Part shown: piece by piece, positions 19,207 to 29,218 of the stretch | Numbering within the stretch: the stretch's first letter is position 1 | Layout of the letters: each line of letters opens with the position of its first letter | NCBI RefSeq assembly: GCF_020532665.2 | Contig: NZ_JAIWPG020000004.1 | Coordinates: 434,001 to 498,000 of the forward strand | Reading direction: 5' to 3' | DNA from: Lelliottia sp. WAP21 | GTDB lineage: Bacteria > Pseudomonadota > Gammaproteobacteria > Enterobacterales > Enterobacteriaceae | Length of the DNA stretch: 64,000 nucleotides | Program-made: the position numbers and the translations under genes | The notes under the pieces: generated by a model | The model's input: the letters and a program-made list of their open reading frames with translations, nothing else | The model's database searches: none | Told to the model about the DNA's origin: nothing

Positions 19207-20079
19207 ATGTATACCCTTAAATGGCAACCGCCGTATGACTGGCAATGGATGTTTGAATTTCTCGGCGCGCGTCAGGTCGCGGGCATCGAAACCGTCACCC
19301 GGACGTATTATGAGCGCAGTTTCGCCTGGCAGGGACATCAGGGCATTTTTCGCGTCACCCCGAATGAGCCGCAAGCCACCTTGCAGGTGACGTTAAGCGA
19401 AGGGTTGGTTCCTGTGGCGACGCACTGTTTGTCGGCCATTGAACGGCTGTTTGATCTCACCTGCGATCCGCAACAAATTGCCCGTGCGTTGGGTGAACTG
19501 GGCGCGGCACGTCCGGGTCTACGTCTGCCGGGCGCGATGAATGCGTACGAGCAGGGGGTGAGGGCGATTCTGGGACAACTGGTGAGCGTGGCGATGGCGG
19601 CAAAGCTGGCCGGAAAAGTGGTGGCGTTATGCGGTCACCCCCTCGAAGAACATCCCGGCTATTTTCTCTTCCCCACGCCCGCGCAGTTGGCGGCTGCCGA
19701 CCCGCTGGCGCTAAAAGCCCTGGGTATGCCGCTTAAACGCGCCGAATCGCTTATTTATCTGGCACAGTCGGTTGTTGAGGGGGATTACCCGCTGGTGCCG
19801 CCTGCCGACATTGAGGCGGGCATGAAGGCGCTCCAGCAACGGCCCGGCATCGGGCGCTGGACGGCAAACTATCTGGCGCTACGCGGTTGGCAGGCGAAGG
19901 ATGTTTTTCTGCCGGATGACTATCTTATCAAACAGCGTTTTGCCGGCATGACGCCTGCGCAAATCCGCCGTTATGCCGAACGCTGGCAGCCCTGGCGCTC
20001 CTATGCCTTGCTGCATATCTGGTACACCGAGAACTGGTCGCCCTTAGTTGATGGCGAAGTAACTGGTATTAAGCAGTAG
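19207..20079 (+). CDS. alkA: DNA-3-methyladenine glycosylase II AlkA
   Basis: 290 residues. An N-terminal beta domain (about 1-90) is followed by the helix-hairpin-helix GPD fold. The hairpin motif QQRPGIGRWTA is at 211-221, and the catalytic Asp corresponds to D238 in PDDYLIKQ, the same number as in E. coli AlkA. It removes 3-methyladenine, 7-methylguanine, hypoxanthine and other lesions. In E. coli it is induced by Ada. GTAAGGAG precedes the ATG. Its last 36 bases overlap the 3' end of dgcE on the other strand. Confidence 0.95.
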   Translation: MYTLKWQPPYDWQWMFEFLGARQVAGIETVTRTYYERSFAWQGHQGIFRVTPNEPQATLQVTLSEGLVPVATHCLSAIERLFDLTCDPQQIARALGELGAARPGLRLPGAMNAYEQGVRAILGQLVSVAMAAKLAGKVVALCGHPLEEHPGYFLFPTPAQLAAADPLALKALGMPLKRAESLIYLAQSVVEGDYPLVPPADIEAGMKALQQRPGIGRWTANYLALRGWQAKDVFLPDDYLIKQRFAGMTPAQIRRYAERWQPWRSYALLHIWYTENWSPLVDGEVTGIKQ

Positions 20080-23000
20080 CTCCAGCGGCTGGGGTTCTGA
20101 GATGGTATCGCCATAGATAAAATCGATGCCTATCCCCGAAAGCGTGTCCATCATCAGCGGTTGATGACAAGGGCCAGCAACGGTTTTCATCCCCAGCCGC
20201 TGCGCATGCCCCTGGATGATGGTCACCATCATTTCATCCATCAGGTTGCCGTGAACGTTGGCGATCAACTCCTGGTCCAGCAGGAAGTAATCCGCCATGT
20301 GCGCGGTCAGATGATTAAAGACGTCCATATCGCGTCCCACCTGGCTGAGCAGGATGCGACAGCCGGCATGACGCAGTTTCTGCACGCTGGTCTGAATAGT
20401 GGTCTCCGATTGAAGCACCGTCTCCACCGGGATCACCAGGTGCAATAAACGCCCTGGTAGCGGGCTTTTTTCAAGCAGCTCCAGCAGTTCGTCCACCAGC
20501 GTCGCGCTGGTCAGTCCTTCCGCTGAAAGCGGCAGCGCCACCCCCATGCCTTTCGCGGCCACCTGGGCTGCATAAGCGCGGAAGAACTCCTGGAAGATGC
20601 GCCGATCGAGCGCGTGCAGCAGATCCGGTTCCGCCAGGCCCGAACGGAAAGCGTGTTCCTCAAGCACCTCGCCCTGGCTGGTCCACAGACGCAGGGAGAT
20701 AAGCCAGAAATTGCTGCTTTCCGGAATACGGGGAGAAGCCACGCTGCGGGCAATCATCAGCAGGTGGTTGTCTTTGATCATGTGCCACTGCTCGTCGAGT
20801 GACATCATGCTGCGGGCGCTGTGGATGCGCTCCTGTTGCGGCTCATAGACCGTCACCACGCCGCGCCCGCTGTTTTTAGAGGCATAACAGGCGATATCTG
20901 CCTGCGACATCACCTCGGCGGCCTGGTGGTTGTTGTCATCAATCAGGGTGATACCCGCGCTGGCACCGATGCGGTGCAGTCGACCCTCCCACATAAAGTG
21001 GTATTCGTTAATCGCATGAATGATCCGACCGGCAATGTATCGCGAGCTTTCAATATTGCAGTCGGGCAGCAATAAACCAAACTCATCCCCGCCAAGGCGC
21101 GCCAGGACGTCGCTTGAGCGTAACATGCTCAGCATTAACGACGACAGTTCGCGCAGCAGCGCATCACCCGCCGCATGCCCCGCGGTGTCGTTGACCGCTT
21201 TAAAACGGTCGAGATCGATAAAGACCAGGGCATGACGTTGATGCGTCTCCTGCACGTTCTGCAACAGGCGTTTCAGATGATTTTCGAAACTCACGCGGTT
21301 TGCCAGATGGGTGAGGGCGTCATGGGAGGCGCTGTAACTGAGCTGACGCAGCATTTTGCGGGACTCCGTGACATCCTGGATAACCAGGACAGAACCGATG
21401 TTTTGCCCGTCCAGCGTGCTTAATGGCGTGATGCTGTAGTGAATATCAAAGCTGCCGCCGGTGCGGCAGTGCAGCACGACATCCTGATCGATATCGGTTC
21501 GTGACATATCTCCGCTGTGAATATTTTCCATCAGGGGGCCATTTTCACTGAAGGTAATACGCAGCACCGTCAGGACAGGTTGCCCCATCGCTTCCTGCTG
21601 CAGCCAGCCGCTCATTTTCTCTGCGACCGGGTTCATAAAGGTCACGTTCATGTCTACGTCGGTACACAGCACCGCTTCGCCGATGGAGTCGAGGGTGATA
21701 TGCAGACGCTCTTTTTCCTGGAACAACGCTTCGTTTAGCTCTTTGACTTCGGTCATATCCATGTTGATACCAAGCAGGCGTTCAACTTCACCCTGTTTGT
21801 TTAACACGCGGTTCGCCAGAGAGCGGATATGTCGCACGCCCTCTTTCACACGGATACGGAATTCCAGCTTGAACGGCACTCTGGCGCTCAGGGCGTCACG
21901 TAAAACCTGTTCAGCGTGAGCGCGGTCTTCCGGGATCACGCAGTCGTGCCACAGCTGCCAGGTTGGCTTGATATGGGCCGGAATACCGTACAGCTCGAAC
22001 ATGCGTTTATCCCAGCTGATGACGTCAGGTTCCAGATCCCATTCCCAGATCCCAATACCGCCCGCTTCGTTAGCAAGGGTGATACGTTCCATCAGGCGCT
22101 TATTGACCCATTCCGTCTGTTTCAGGTCGTTAATGTCTTCAATCTGCGCAATGAGGTAGAGCGGGGAACCATCGGAATGGCGCACCACCGACACGGTCAG
22201 CAGCGCCCAGACCACTTCGCCGCTGCGCGTGTAGTAACGTTTTTCCATTGAATAGCTATTGATATCGCCCCGTATCAACTGCTCCAGCGACTCAAGATCG
22301 TTGTTTAAATCTTCCGGCCAGGTCAGCTGCTGGAACGTCAGCGTGTGTAATTCCGTCTGGGAATACCCCAGAAATTCACAAAGCGCCTTGTTGGCCTGAA
22401 GCCACTGGCCTTCGATACTGACCAGCGCCATGCCGATAGCGGAATACTCCATCGCGTTGCGAAAACGCTCTTCGCTCTCAGTAATGTGTTTTCGTTCAGC
22501 GCGGAACGCATACATCACCATGGTCATTATGTTGGCGGGCAGCAGGATCATTAAAAACGGCAGCCACGGCGCGTTTAACATCACCTGGGAGTGCTGCGTA
22601 ATAAGCAGCGTTGGGTTGTTCGCCATCATCAGCGACACCATCATCACCGTCACCAGGAAGACGAGAAACGCCTCCATACGCGGCAGACGCACGGCGCTCC
22701 ACATTAACAGCACGATGACGCAGGTGAATGGCCACGGCAGCCAGTTGATGGCCAGCCAGCATAAAAGGAGCGTGGCGGCCAGGGTTACCAGGGTTTCGAG
22801 CAATAATTTTGGGTTGCGGTGACGCAACAGATAATGTGGCTTAAAGAGTAAGCCTAACGGCACCAGCGCCAGAGCACCGATGGACTCTGAAAGTGTCCAT
22901 ACCAGAAAATCACGCAGCGGTTCGGCACTCGGCACAAGGTAATGCACCAGCATACCGCCCAGCAACGGGGGGATTATCGCACTGCCAATGGCCAGACGAA

Positions 23001-23373
23001 TCCAGTCGGTCAGGTTTTGCAAAGGGTTGTACCGGGGCAGCAGTTTTCTCAGCAGCAGGGCGCCAATAAAAGCCTCTATGACGTTAATGGCGGTGTACGT
23101 CATGCTGAGTGTTTCCCATGAAAACAGCAGCCACGAGGCGAACACGTTGCCAAAAGAGCAGGCCAGCGCAATGCCGGGCCACATTTTCCCCGCATGGCGG
23201 TAAAACGCGACCATCATGATAGAGGTCGGGAACCATAACGGGGCCAGCAAAGTTCCGAATCGAGTCAGTTCAAGTGAGAAAAGTGTAAAGATGAAGGCGA
23301 CCAGACCAAGGCTGACAAACCGTAGTAAAGGATTTGGGGTAGTAACCAAAACGCGCTGGTATTGTTTATTCAT
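20044..23373 (-). CDS. dgcE: Diguanylate cyclase DgcE (YegE)
   Basis: 1109 residues from the ATG at 23373, giving MNKQYQRVLV as in the E. coli protein; an in-frame ATG at 23397 is possible. N-terminal MASE1 region with about eight membrane segments (to about residue 295), three PAS/PAC domains (about 305-420, 435-545, 560-675), a GGDEF domain with an intact RLGGDEFGLL active site at 761-765, and a C-terminal degenerate EAL-like domain lacking the catalytic E-A-L motif. It makes c-di-GMP; in E. coli DgcE is the main cyclase feeding the DgcM/MlrA-csgD curli-cellulose switch. Converges with, and overlaps, alkA. Confidence 0.95.
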   Translation of the reverse strand: MNKQYQRVLVTTPNPLLRFVSLGLVAFIFTLFSLELTRFGTLLAPLWFPTSIMMVAFYRHAGKMWPGIALACSFGNVFASWLLFSWETLSMTYTAINVIEAFIGALLLRKLLPRYNPLQNLTDWIRLAIGSAIIPPLLGGMLVHYLVPSAEPLRDFLVWTLSESIGALALVPLGLLFKPHYLLRHRNPKLLLETLVTLAATLLLCWLAINWLPWPFTCVIVLLMWSAVRLPRMEAFLVFLVTVMMVSLMMANNPTLLITQHSQVMLNAPWLPFLMILLPANIMTMVMYAFRAERKHITESEERFRNAMEYSAIGMALVSIEGQWLQANKALCEFLGYSQTELHTLTFQQLTWPEDLNNDLESLEQLIRGDINSYSMEKRYYTRSGEVVWALLTVSVVRHSDGSPLYLIAQIEDINDLKQTEWVNKRLMERITLANEAGGIGIWEWDLEPDVISWDKRMFELYGIPAHIKPTWQLWHDCVIPEDRAHAEQVLRDALSARVPFKLEFRIRVKEGVRHIRSLANRVLNKQGEVERLLGINMDMTEVKELNEALFQEKERLHITLDSIGEAVLCTDVDMNVTFMNPVAEKMSGWLQQEAMGQPVLTVLRITFSENGPLMENIHSGDMSRTDIDQDVVLHCRTGGSFDIHYSITPLSTLDGQNIGSVLVIQDVTESRKMLRQLSYSASHDALTHLANRVSFENHLKRLLQNVQETHQRHALVFIDLDRFKAVNDTAGHAAGDALLRELSSLMLSMLRSSDVLARLGGDEFGLLLPDCNIESSRYIAGRIIHAINEYHFMWEGRLHRIGASAGITLIDDNNHQAAEVMSQADIACYASKNSGRGVVTVYEPQQERIHSARSMMSLDEQWHMIKDNHLLMIARSVASPRIPESSNFWLISLRLWTSQGEVLEEHAFRSGLAEPDLLHALDRRIFQEFFRAYAAQVAAKGMGVALPLSAEGLTSATLVDELLELLEKSPLPGRLLHLVIPVETVLQSETTIQTSVQKLRHAGCRILLSQVGRDMDVFNHLTAHMADYFLLDQELIANVHGNLMDEMMVTIIQGHAQRLGMKTVAGPCHQPLMMDTLSGIGIDFIYGDTISEPQPLELLLNTSYFAIN

Positions 23374-23715
23374 TACCGCTCTATCCAGGGACGCCATGCC
23401 GCCAGGACGGCGTCCGGACGAAGAAAAAAGTGAATTGGATTATGCTAGTACAAACAATTTACAATTCATATGCTGACCGCTCATAATTTGACATCATAGA
23501 GTTATTAAATACTTAGTCTGCATAAATTTCCTCTTTAGCGCGTTAAAAGTGACCGTTTAAATTTGCGTCAGGGAGAAACAGCCCCGTTTGGCAGCCACTC
23601 TCGCATTACCTGCGCATTCGACTGGTATCGCGCACGCTAAATCCCTATAATTGCCGCGTTTGACGCTACGGCGTCGTCCTTCCTTTACATCCAGGTTAAT
23701 CAGGTCGCTAAATTT
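23374..23715. other. Divergent intergenic region dgcE-udk
   Basis: 342 bases without a gene, AT-rich near dgcE and mixed near udk. It must hold the divergent promoters for dgcE and udk. One plausible udk promoter is listed separately. I see no conserved RNA structure or repeat in the rest. Confidence 0.6.
23623..23651 (+). promoter_or_regulatory. Probable udk promoter
   Basis: A consensus -10 TATAAT at 23646-23651 with a weak -35 (TGGTAT, 23623-23628) at 17-base spacing, 64 bases before the udk ATG. Confidence 0.5.
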
Positions 23716-24357
23716 ATGACTGATAAGTCTCATCAGTGCGTCATCATAGGCATCGCCGGCGCATCGGCTTCAGGTAAAAGTCTTATTGCCAGTACGCTTT
23801 ATCGCGAACTGCGTGAACAAGTTGGTGATGAGCATATCGGCGTCATTCCCGAAGACAGCTATTACAAAGATCAATCGCATCTGTCGATGGAAGAGCGTGT
23901 AAAAACTAACTACGACCATCCCAATGCCATGGATCACAGCCTGTTGTTCCAGCATTTACAAATGATCAAAAACGGCACGCCGATTGATCTCCCGGTTTAC
24001 AGCTACGTTGAACATACGCGTACGCAGGACACCATCCACATTGAACCCAAAAAAGTGATTATCCTGGAAGGCATCTTATTGCTGACCGACGCGCGTCTGC
24101 GTGAAGCGATGAACTTCTCTATTTTTGTGGACACGCCGCTCGACATCTGCCTGATGCGTCGTATTAAACGCGACGTTAACGAGCGTGGACGTTCGATGGA
24201 TTCGGTCATGGCGCAGTATCAAAAAACGGTACGCCCAATGTTCCTGCAGTTCATTGAGCCATCGAAACAATATGCCGACATCATCGTGCCGCGTGGGGGT
24301 AAAAACCGCATTGCAATCGATATTCTGAAAGCGAAAATTAGCCAGTTTTTTGAATAA
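23716..24357 (+). CDS. udk: Uridine kinase
   Basis: 213 residues, the E. coli length. P-loop GASASGKS at about 15-22, then PEDSYYKDQ with the catalytic Asp, and the family signatures D-H-P-N-A-M-D-H and YSYVEHTRT. It phosphorylates uridine and cytidine with ATP or GTP in pyrimidine salvage. It is followed 91 bases later by dcd; the gap shows no clear terminator, so read-through to dcd and asmA is likely. Confidence 0.97.
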   Translation: MTDKSHQCVIIGIAGASASGKSLIASTLYRELREQVGDEHIGVIPEDSYYKDQSHLSMEERVKTNYDHPNAMDHSLLFQHLQMIKNGTPIDLPVYSYVEHTRTQDTIHIEPKKVIILEGILLLTDARLREAMNFSIFVDTPLDICLMRRIKRDVNERGRSMDSVMAQYQKTVRPMFLQFIEPSKQYADIIVPRGGKNRIAIDILKAKISQFFE

Positions 24358-24448
24358 ATTGCGCGAATTGTGTACCGTTCAGAGATTACCTGGTTTTGCG
24401 CCCTGGCCCGATGGCCGTGGCGCATGATGCGCAAAAGGAGAAAGTGCC

Positions 24449-25030
24449 ATGCGTCTTTGTGACCGAGATATTGAAGCCTGGCTGGATGAGGGCCGTTTGT
24501 CTATCACCCCGCGTCCGCCAGTTGAGCGTATTAACGGCGTCACCGTTGATGTACGCCTGGGAAATAATTTCCGCACCTTCAGCGGTCATACTGCCCCCTT
24601 TATCGACCTGAGTGGGCCGAAAGACGAAGTCAGCGCGGCGCTGGATCGCGTCATGAGCGATGAAATTGTGCTGAACGAGGGCGAGGCATTTTACCTCCAT
24701 CCTGGCGAGCTGGCGCTGGCGGTTACCTATGAATCCGTGACGCTGCCCGCCGATTTAGTGGGCTGGCTGGATGGACGCTCTTCTCTGGCGCGTCTGGGAT
24801 TGATGGTGCACGTCACCGCGCACCGTATCGATCCTGGCTGGTCAGGCCGTATCGTGCTGGAGTTTTTCAATGCCGGTAAATTGCCGCTTGCGCTGCGTCC
24901 AGGCATGATGATTGGTGCCCTGAGTTTTGAACTCCTGACCGGCGTGGCGGAACGTCCGTATAATCGCCGTCAGGACGCGAAATATCGCGATCAGCAGGGT
25001 GCCGTCGCCAGTCGTATTGATAAAGACTGA
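24449..25030 (+). CDS. dcd: dCTP deaminase
   Basis: 193 residues, same as E. coli Dcd. Contains the dUTPase-like trimer fold with the motif [23 protein letters not shown] that carries the catalytic Glu-partner and nucleotide-binding residues. It converts dCTP to dUTP, the main route to dUMP/dTTP. AAAAGGAG precedes the ATG. It lies between udk and asmA in the order seen in E. coli. Confidence 0.97.
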   Translation: MRLCDRDIEAWLDEGRLSITPRPPVERINGVTVDVRLGNNFRTFSGHTAPFIDLSGPKDEVSAALDRVMSDEIVLNEGEAFYLHPGELALAVTYESVTLPADLVGWLDGRSSLARLGLMVHVTAHRIDPGWSGRIVLEFFNAGKLPLALRPGMMIGALSFELLTGVAERPYNRRQDAKYRDQQGAVASRIDKD

Positions 25031-25051
25031 TTTTTGTCCACTGAGGATGCC

Positions 25052-26905
25052 ATGAGAAGAATACTGACAACGCTGATGATTTTGCTGGTGGTGGTCGTGG
25101 CTGGCCTTTCTGCGTTGGTTCTGCTGGTTAACCCCAATGATTTTCGTGCCTACATGGTGCGTCAGGTTGACGTGCGTAGCGGCTATGAACTGAAGCTAGA
25201 TGGCCCTCTGCGCTGGCATGTCTGGCCTCAGCTCAGTATTCTCTCGGGTCGTATGTCCTTAACCGCACCGGGCGCCTCGGTGCCGCTGGTTACGGCAGAC
25301 AATATGCGTCTGGACGTGGCGTTAATTCCTCTGCTGTCGCATCAGTTGCAGGTTGAGCAGGTCATGCTCAAAGGGGCTGTCATTCAGTTAACCCCGCAAT
25401 CCGAAGCCGTGCGTAAAGAGAATGCGCCTGTCGCTCCGCGCGAAAACACCCTGCCTGATGTCCCGGAAGACGCAGGCTGGTCGTTTGATATTGGCAGCCT
25501 GAAAGTGGCTGACAGCGTGCTGGTTTTCCAGCATGAGAGCGATGAACAGGTGACGGTGCGCAATATCAATTTGCAGATGGATCAGGATAAGCACCATCTG
25601 GCGGCGGTTGATTTCACCGGGCGAATCAACCGTAACCAGCGTGATATGACGCTGTCGATGAAAGCCAACGTCAACGCCTCCGATTATCCTCATGAGCTGA
25701 CGGCAGATATCAAAACGCTCAGCTGGACACTCACCGGCGCCGATCTTCCTGCCCAGGGTATCACCGGACAGGGCAGCCTGCAGGCCATCTGGCGAGAAGA
25801 GCAGAAACAGCTCACGCTGAATCAGCTCAATCTTCAGGCCAATGACAGCGACCTGAAAGGTCATGCCAGCGTAGTGCTTGGCGAAGAGCCGAAGTGGGTC
25901 ATCGATCTGCAGTCTGAAAAACTCAATCTTGAGAATTTACTGCCGCCGCAGCCAGTTGCCGCCGCAGAGGGCAGCCCTGCTCAGCAAGGGCAAACTCAGC
26001 CTAAGCAGACGCGCCCGGTGATTTCCTCGTCCATCGATCAGCCGGATTACAACGGCCTGCGCGGCTTTACGGCGGAAATTTCGCTTAAAGCCGATGCTGT
26101 GCGTTGGCGCGGGATCGACTTTAGTGCGGTGAACAGCCAGATGCAGAACCAGAACGGCCTTCTGACCATCTCCGCTCTCACCGGTAAGATGGGTGCCGGG
26201 TCGCTTTCTCTGCCTGGCGTGGTGGACGTCCGCAAGGATAACGTCCGCACAACGTTCCAGCCGCGTCTTGATAACGTCGAGATTGGCACCATCCTTAAAG
26301 CCTTCAATTACCCTATTGCCTTGACCGGTAACCTGACCTTAGCGGGTGACTTCTCGGGCAATAAAGTGGATGCGGAAGCGTTCCGCCGGGACTGGCAGGG
26401 GCAGGCGCATGTGGAATTAACCAATACCCGCATGGAAGGTCTTAACTTCCAGCAGCTGGTTCAGCAGGCGGTTGAGCGCAGTAGCAGCAACGTCAAAGCC
26501 AATGAAAACTACGATAGCGCCACGCGTCTCGACAGCTTTACCACCGACCTGACCCTCGATAACGGGCAGCTGACGCTCGACAATATGCAGGGGCAGTCTG
26601 CACTGCTGGCGTTGACCGGTCAGGGCACGCTGGATCTGGTGAAAGAAACGACGGACACACGGTTTAACGTACGCGTTCTGTCTGGCTGGGAAGGGGAGGG
26701 CAAGCTGGTTGATTTCCTGAAAGAGACGCCTATTCCATTAAGCGTGTTCGGCAAATGGCAGGCGCTCAATTACAGTCTGCAGGTCGATCAGCTGTTGCGT
26801 AAGCACCTTCAGGATGAGGCCAAAAAACGTCTTAACGAGTGGGCGGATAAAAACAAAGATTCGCAAAACGGTAAAGACGTCAAAAAGCTGCTGGAAAAAC
26901 TCTAA
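25052..26905 (+). CDS. asmA: AsmA family outer-membrane biogenesis protein
   Basis: 617 residues from the ATG at 25052, with GAGG just upstream; the open frame extends six codons upstream, but this start matches E. coli AsmA. A single N-terminal membrane anchor (about 5-25) precedes a long periplasmic beta-groove region. AsmA-like proteins form bridges thought to carry phospholipid between inner and outer membranes; AsmA was first found as a suppressor of OmpF assembly mutants. It starts 21 bases after dcd, so it is probably in the same transcript. Confidence 0.95.
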   Translation: MRRILTTLMILLVVVVAGLSALVLLVNPNDFRAYMVRQVDVRSGYELKLDGPLRWHVWPQLSILSGRMSLTAPGASVPLVTADNMRLDVALIPLLSHQLQVEQVMLKGAVIQLTPQSEAVRKENAPVAPRENTLPDVPEDAGWSFDIGSLKVADSVLVFQHESDEQVTVRNINLQMDQDKHHLAAVDFTGRINRNQRDMTLSMKANVNASDYPHELTADIKTLSWTLTGADLPAQGITGQGSLQAIWREEQKQLTLNQLNLQANDSDLKGHASVVLGEEPKWVIDLQSEKLNLENLLPPQPVAAAEGSPAQQGQTQPKQTRPVISSSIDQPDYNGLRGFTAEISLKADAVRWRGIDFSAVNSQMQNQNGLLTISALTGKMGAGSLSLPGVVDVRKDNVRTTFQPRLDNVEIGTILKAFNYPIALTGNLTLAGDFSGNKVDAEAFRRDWQGQAHVELTNTRMEGLNFQQLVQQAVERSSSNVKANENYDSATRLDSFTTDLTLDNGQLTLDNMQGQSALLALTGQGTLDLVKETTDTRFNVRVLSGWEGEGKLVDFLKETPIPLSVFGKWQALNYSLQVDQLLRKHLQDEAKKRLNEWADKNKDSQNGKDVKKLLEKL

Positions 26906-26914
26906 GCCACTACG

Positions 26915-26943
26915 CATTCCTCTCCTCAGTGAGGAGAGGAATG
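26915..26943. terminator. Bidirectional terminator between asmA and yegH
   Basis: A perfect 13-bp inverted repeat (CATTCCTCTCCTC / GAGGAGAGGAATG) with a 3-base loop fills the 39-base gap between two convergent genes. T/A-rich flanks are short, so strength is uncertain, but the position is typical. Confidence 0.7.
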
Positions 26944-26944
26944 T

Positions 26945-28528
26945 TTAAACCTCATAGTCCAAATCATCTTCGCTACGTAGCGGAATCAACTGCACTTTCT
27001 GCACGCGGTGACTTTCTACCTGTAAGGTTTTCAGCAGGTAATCCCCCACCTGTACCTCTTCGCCCGGTTTTGGAATACGTTGTAAATATTCCATCAGCAG
27101 GCCCGCTATGGTGTGATATTCACGCTTTTCATCCAGAGGTAACGGCACATACTGCACCAAATCTTCCAGCGGCATATGGCCGTTGGCGGTCCAGGAACCG
27201 TCGCTGTTTTTCTGAATATCGTGACGTGCGTCGATTTCATCCACCTCATTAGGCAAATTACCGGCAATCGTTTCCATGACGTCACTGAGCGTGACCACCC
27301 CTTCAACAGAACCAAACTCATCGACCACGAAAGCAAAGTGGGTCCGCGCGTTTCTGAACTGCTCCAGCGCCGACAGCAGGGGCAGTCCCTCCGGGAACAC
27401 CAGCGGCTGGCGCACCAGCACGCGCAGATCCAGCGGCTCGCCGTTAAGCGACTGTTGCAGCAGGTCGATAACGTGAACGACCCCAACCAGATCGTCATCC
27501 TCATCACCCCCGGTCACCACGACACGGGTATGCTGATTCTTCTCCAGCAATGCGCGAATTTGTGCTTCGGGCGCATTCAGATCGATATGTTCGATATCGT
27601 GGCGCGAGGTCATGATACTGCTGACAGAGCGTTGGTTGAGGTTCAGCACGCGCTCGATCATTAACCGCTCCTGCGGATTAAAGATCTGTCCGTCCTGATG
27701 ATCGGCCAGCAGAGAGGCGGACTCAGCATCAAGTTCTGCATCCTCTTTTTTCCCGCTCAGCAGTCGAATCACCGTATCGGCGGTACGCTGGCGCAGTGTC
27801 TGATTCGCCGAAAGGAAACGACGGCGGTTGAATATCGCCAGCTGATTCAGCGCTTCAATCATGACCGAGAAGCCGATTGCGGCGTACAAATAGCCTTTCG
27901 GAATAGAGAAGCCAAAACCGTCTGCGACCAGGCTAAAGCCGATCATCAGCAGGAAACTGAGGCACAGAATCACTATCGTCGGATGGCTGTTCACGAAGCG
28001 GGTCAGCGCTTTGCTTGCCATCAGCATCAGGGTGATGGCGATGATAACGGCTGCCATCATAACCGCCAGATGATCGACCATCCCGACGGCAGTAATCACC
28101 GAATCCAGCGAGAAGACGGCATCCAGCACCACGATTTGTGCCACCACCGGCCAGAATTTGGCCCCGCGCCGCTGGGTGGGGTTATCGCTGTCTTTGCCTT
28201 CAAGCCGTTCATTTAATTCAACCGTGGCTTTAAACAGTAAGAACAGGCCACCGAAAAGCATAATCAGATCGCGCGCGCTAAAGCTGAAATCATGGACGGT
28301 AAAAAGGGGTTTTGTCAGGGTGACCATCCATGAGATTGACGCCAGCAACAGCAGGCGCATCACCATCGCCAGGAGCAAGCCCGTGACGCGTGCGCGGTCA
28401 CGCTGCGACGGAGGCAGTTTTTCGGCGAGGATGGCAATAAACACCAGATTATCAATGCCGAGCACTAATTCGATAACGACAAGCGTCACCAGCCCGGCCC
28501 AGATCGATGGATCGGCAATCCATTCCAT
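26945..28528 (-). CDS. yegH: TerC-family membrane protein with CBS/CorC domains, YegH
   Basis: 527 residues, equal to E. coli YegH. The N-terminal TerC domain (about 1-220) has around seven membrane segments with conserved acidic residues ([27 protein letters not shown]), then two CBS domains (about 300-420) and a CorC/HlyC-type C-terminal domain (about 435-520). Members of the family are linked to metal export, notably Mn2+ for TerC; the role of YegH itself is not established. It is divergent from the colanic acid operon. Confidence 0.94.
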   Translation of the reverse strand: MEWIADPSIWAGLVTLVVIELVLGIDNLVFIAILAEKLPPSQRDRARVTGLLLAMVMRLLLLASISWMVTLTKPLFTVHDFSFSARDLIMLFGGLFLLFKATVELNERLEGKDSDNPTQRRGAKFWPVVAQIVVLDAVFSLDSVITAVGMVDHLAVMMAAVIIAITLMLMASKALTRFVNSHPTIVILCLSFLLMIGFSLVADGFGFSIPKGYLYAAIGFSVMIEALNQLAIFNRRRFLSANQTLRQRTADTVIRLLSGKKEDAELDAESASLLADHQDGQIFNPQERLMIERVLNLNQRSVSSIMTSRHDIEHIDLNAPEAQIRALLEKNQHTRVVVTGGDEDDDLVGVVHVIDLLQQSLNGEPLDLRVLVRQPLVFPEGLPLLSALEQFRNARTHFAFVVDEFGSVEGVVTLSDVMETIAGNLPNEVDEIDARHDIQKNSDGSWTANGHMPLEDLVQYVPLPLDEKREYHTIAGLLMEYLQRIPKPGEEVQVGDYLLKTLQVESHRVQKVQLIPLRSEDDLDYEV

Positions 28529-28748
28529 AGTAAATGCAATACCTTTGGTTATATGACATTTGTCACACTTCGATCATGGATAAAGCGCGCCAAAATTGCA
28601 ATGGTTGCCTGAGATTTCTCTTAATCCCCGGTCAACATGGACAGGTTTTCGTTACGGCAATTATTCCGCAAGGAAAGTAATATTTTATATAAGCAGGTGC
28701 AATTAGGAAATATCGCAAGCAATGATTTGACGGGGTAATTTGTCAATA

Positions 28749-28762
28749 TGAAGATAATCCTA
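28749..28762 (+). promoter_or_regulatory. Candidate RcsAB box for wza
   Basis: TGAAGATAATCCTA matches the RcsAB consensus TAAGAATATTCCTA at 10 of 14 positions, including the whole ATCCTA-like right half. It lies about 470 bases before the wza start and some 30 bases before a -10-like TATTAT, as expected for Rcs phosphorelay activation of colanic acid synthesis. Confidence 0.65.
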
Positions 28763-29003
28763 AAACAGCAAAACTTTGCTCTTAATATTATTCTTAAAAA
28801 CATCTTACAGGCCAGTTGTCTCCTTGCCTGCTATTAGGTTAGCTGCAACAATTCTTCCAGCATCAAATGTTAAATCTGCTTGTTGCTATTTTTTTAATAG
28901 GTCGTGGGAAATGCTGCGTAATCTGTCAGGCATCATAAATGACGGATTTATTTCCCAAAAAGGCCCGTTTCAGAGGGTGTTTTCCCATAACACATTGTTA
29001 AGA

Positions 29004-29041
29004 CAGTGGATTGGTAACTGAAAGCCAAGGGCGGTAGCGTG
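29004..29041 (+). promoter_or_regulatory. JUMPStart element with ops site (wza leader)
   Basis: A 38-base JUMPStart-type element ending in the exact 12-base ops sequence GGCGGTAGCGTG (29030-29041). The ops hairpin in transcribed DNA recruits RfaH to paused RNA polymerase and allows long-operon transcription and translation. The left part has drifted from the common JUMPStart consensus; the ops core is perfect. Confidence 0.92.
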
Positions 29042-29218
29042 CCTGAAAGCGTGTGAATCAGCCTCGGTTATTCTGTCAAGAGCCAACGGATGAATAAGGT
29101 TTTTTTAGGACTGATGCCAGTTATATTTCATTTTCATTAACTGCATTCTGAATGGAAAACGATCCGCGCTTATTTAAATTGCACAGGATAATTACTCTGC
29201 CAAAGTGATAAATAATCA

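Larger units (their letters stand above)
28529..29218. other. 690-bp regulatory and leader region of the colanic acid operon
   Basis: No gene is supported here. It contains the yegH promoter region at the left, a candidate RcsAB box at 28749-28762, a TATTAT -10-like element at 28786-28791, and a long AT-rich leader ending in the JUMPStart/ops element at 29004-29041. E. coli has a leader of similar size before wza. Confidence 0.8.

Noticed and set aside
20044-20840. Active EAL phosphodiesterase domain in DgcE
   Set aside because: The region has the EAL fold outline but lacks the E-A-L and metal-binding residues, so only cyclase activity is supported.
22430-22822. Possible small gene opposite the dgcE membrane region
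   Set aside because: Complement of hydrophobic codons gives a basic, low-complexity translation; no promoter or start signal.
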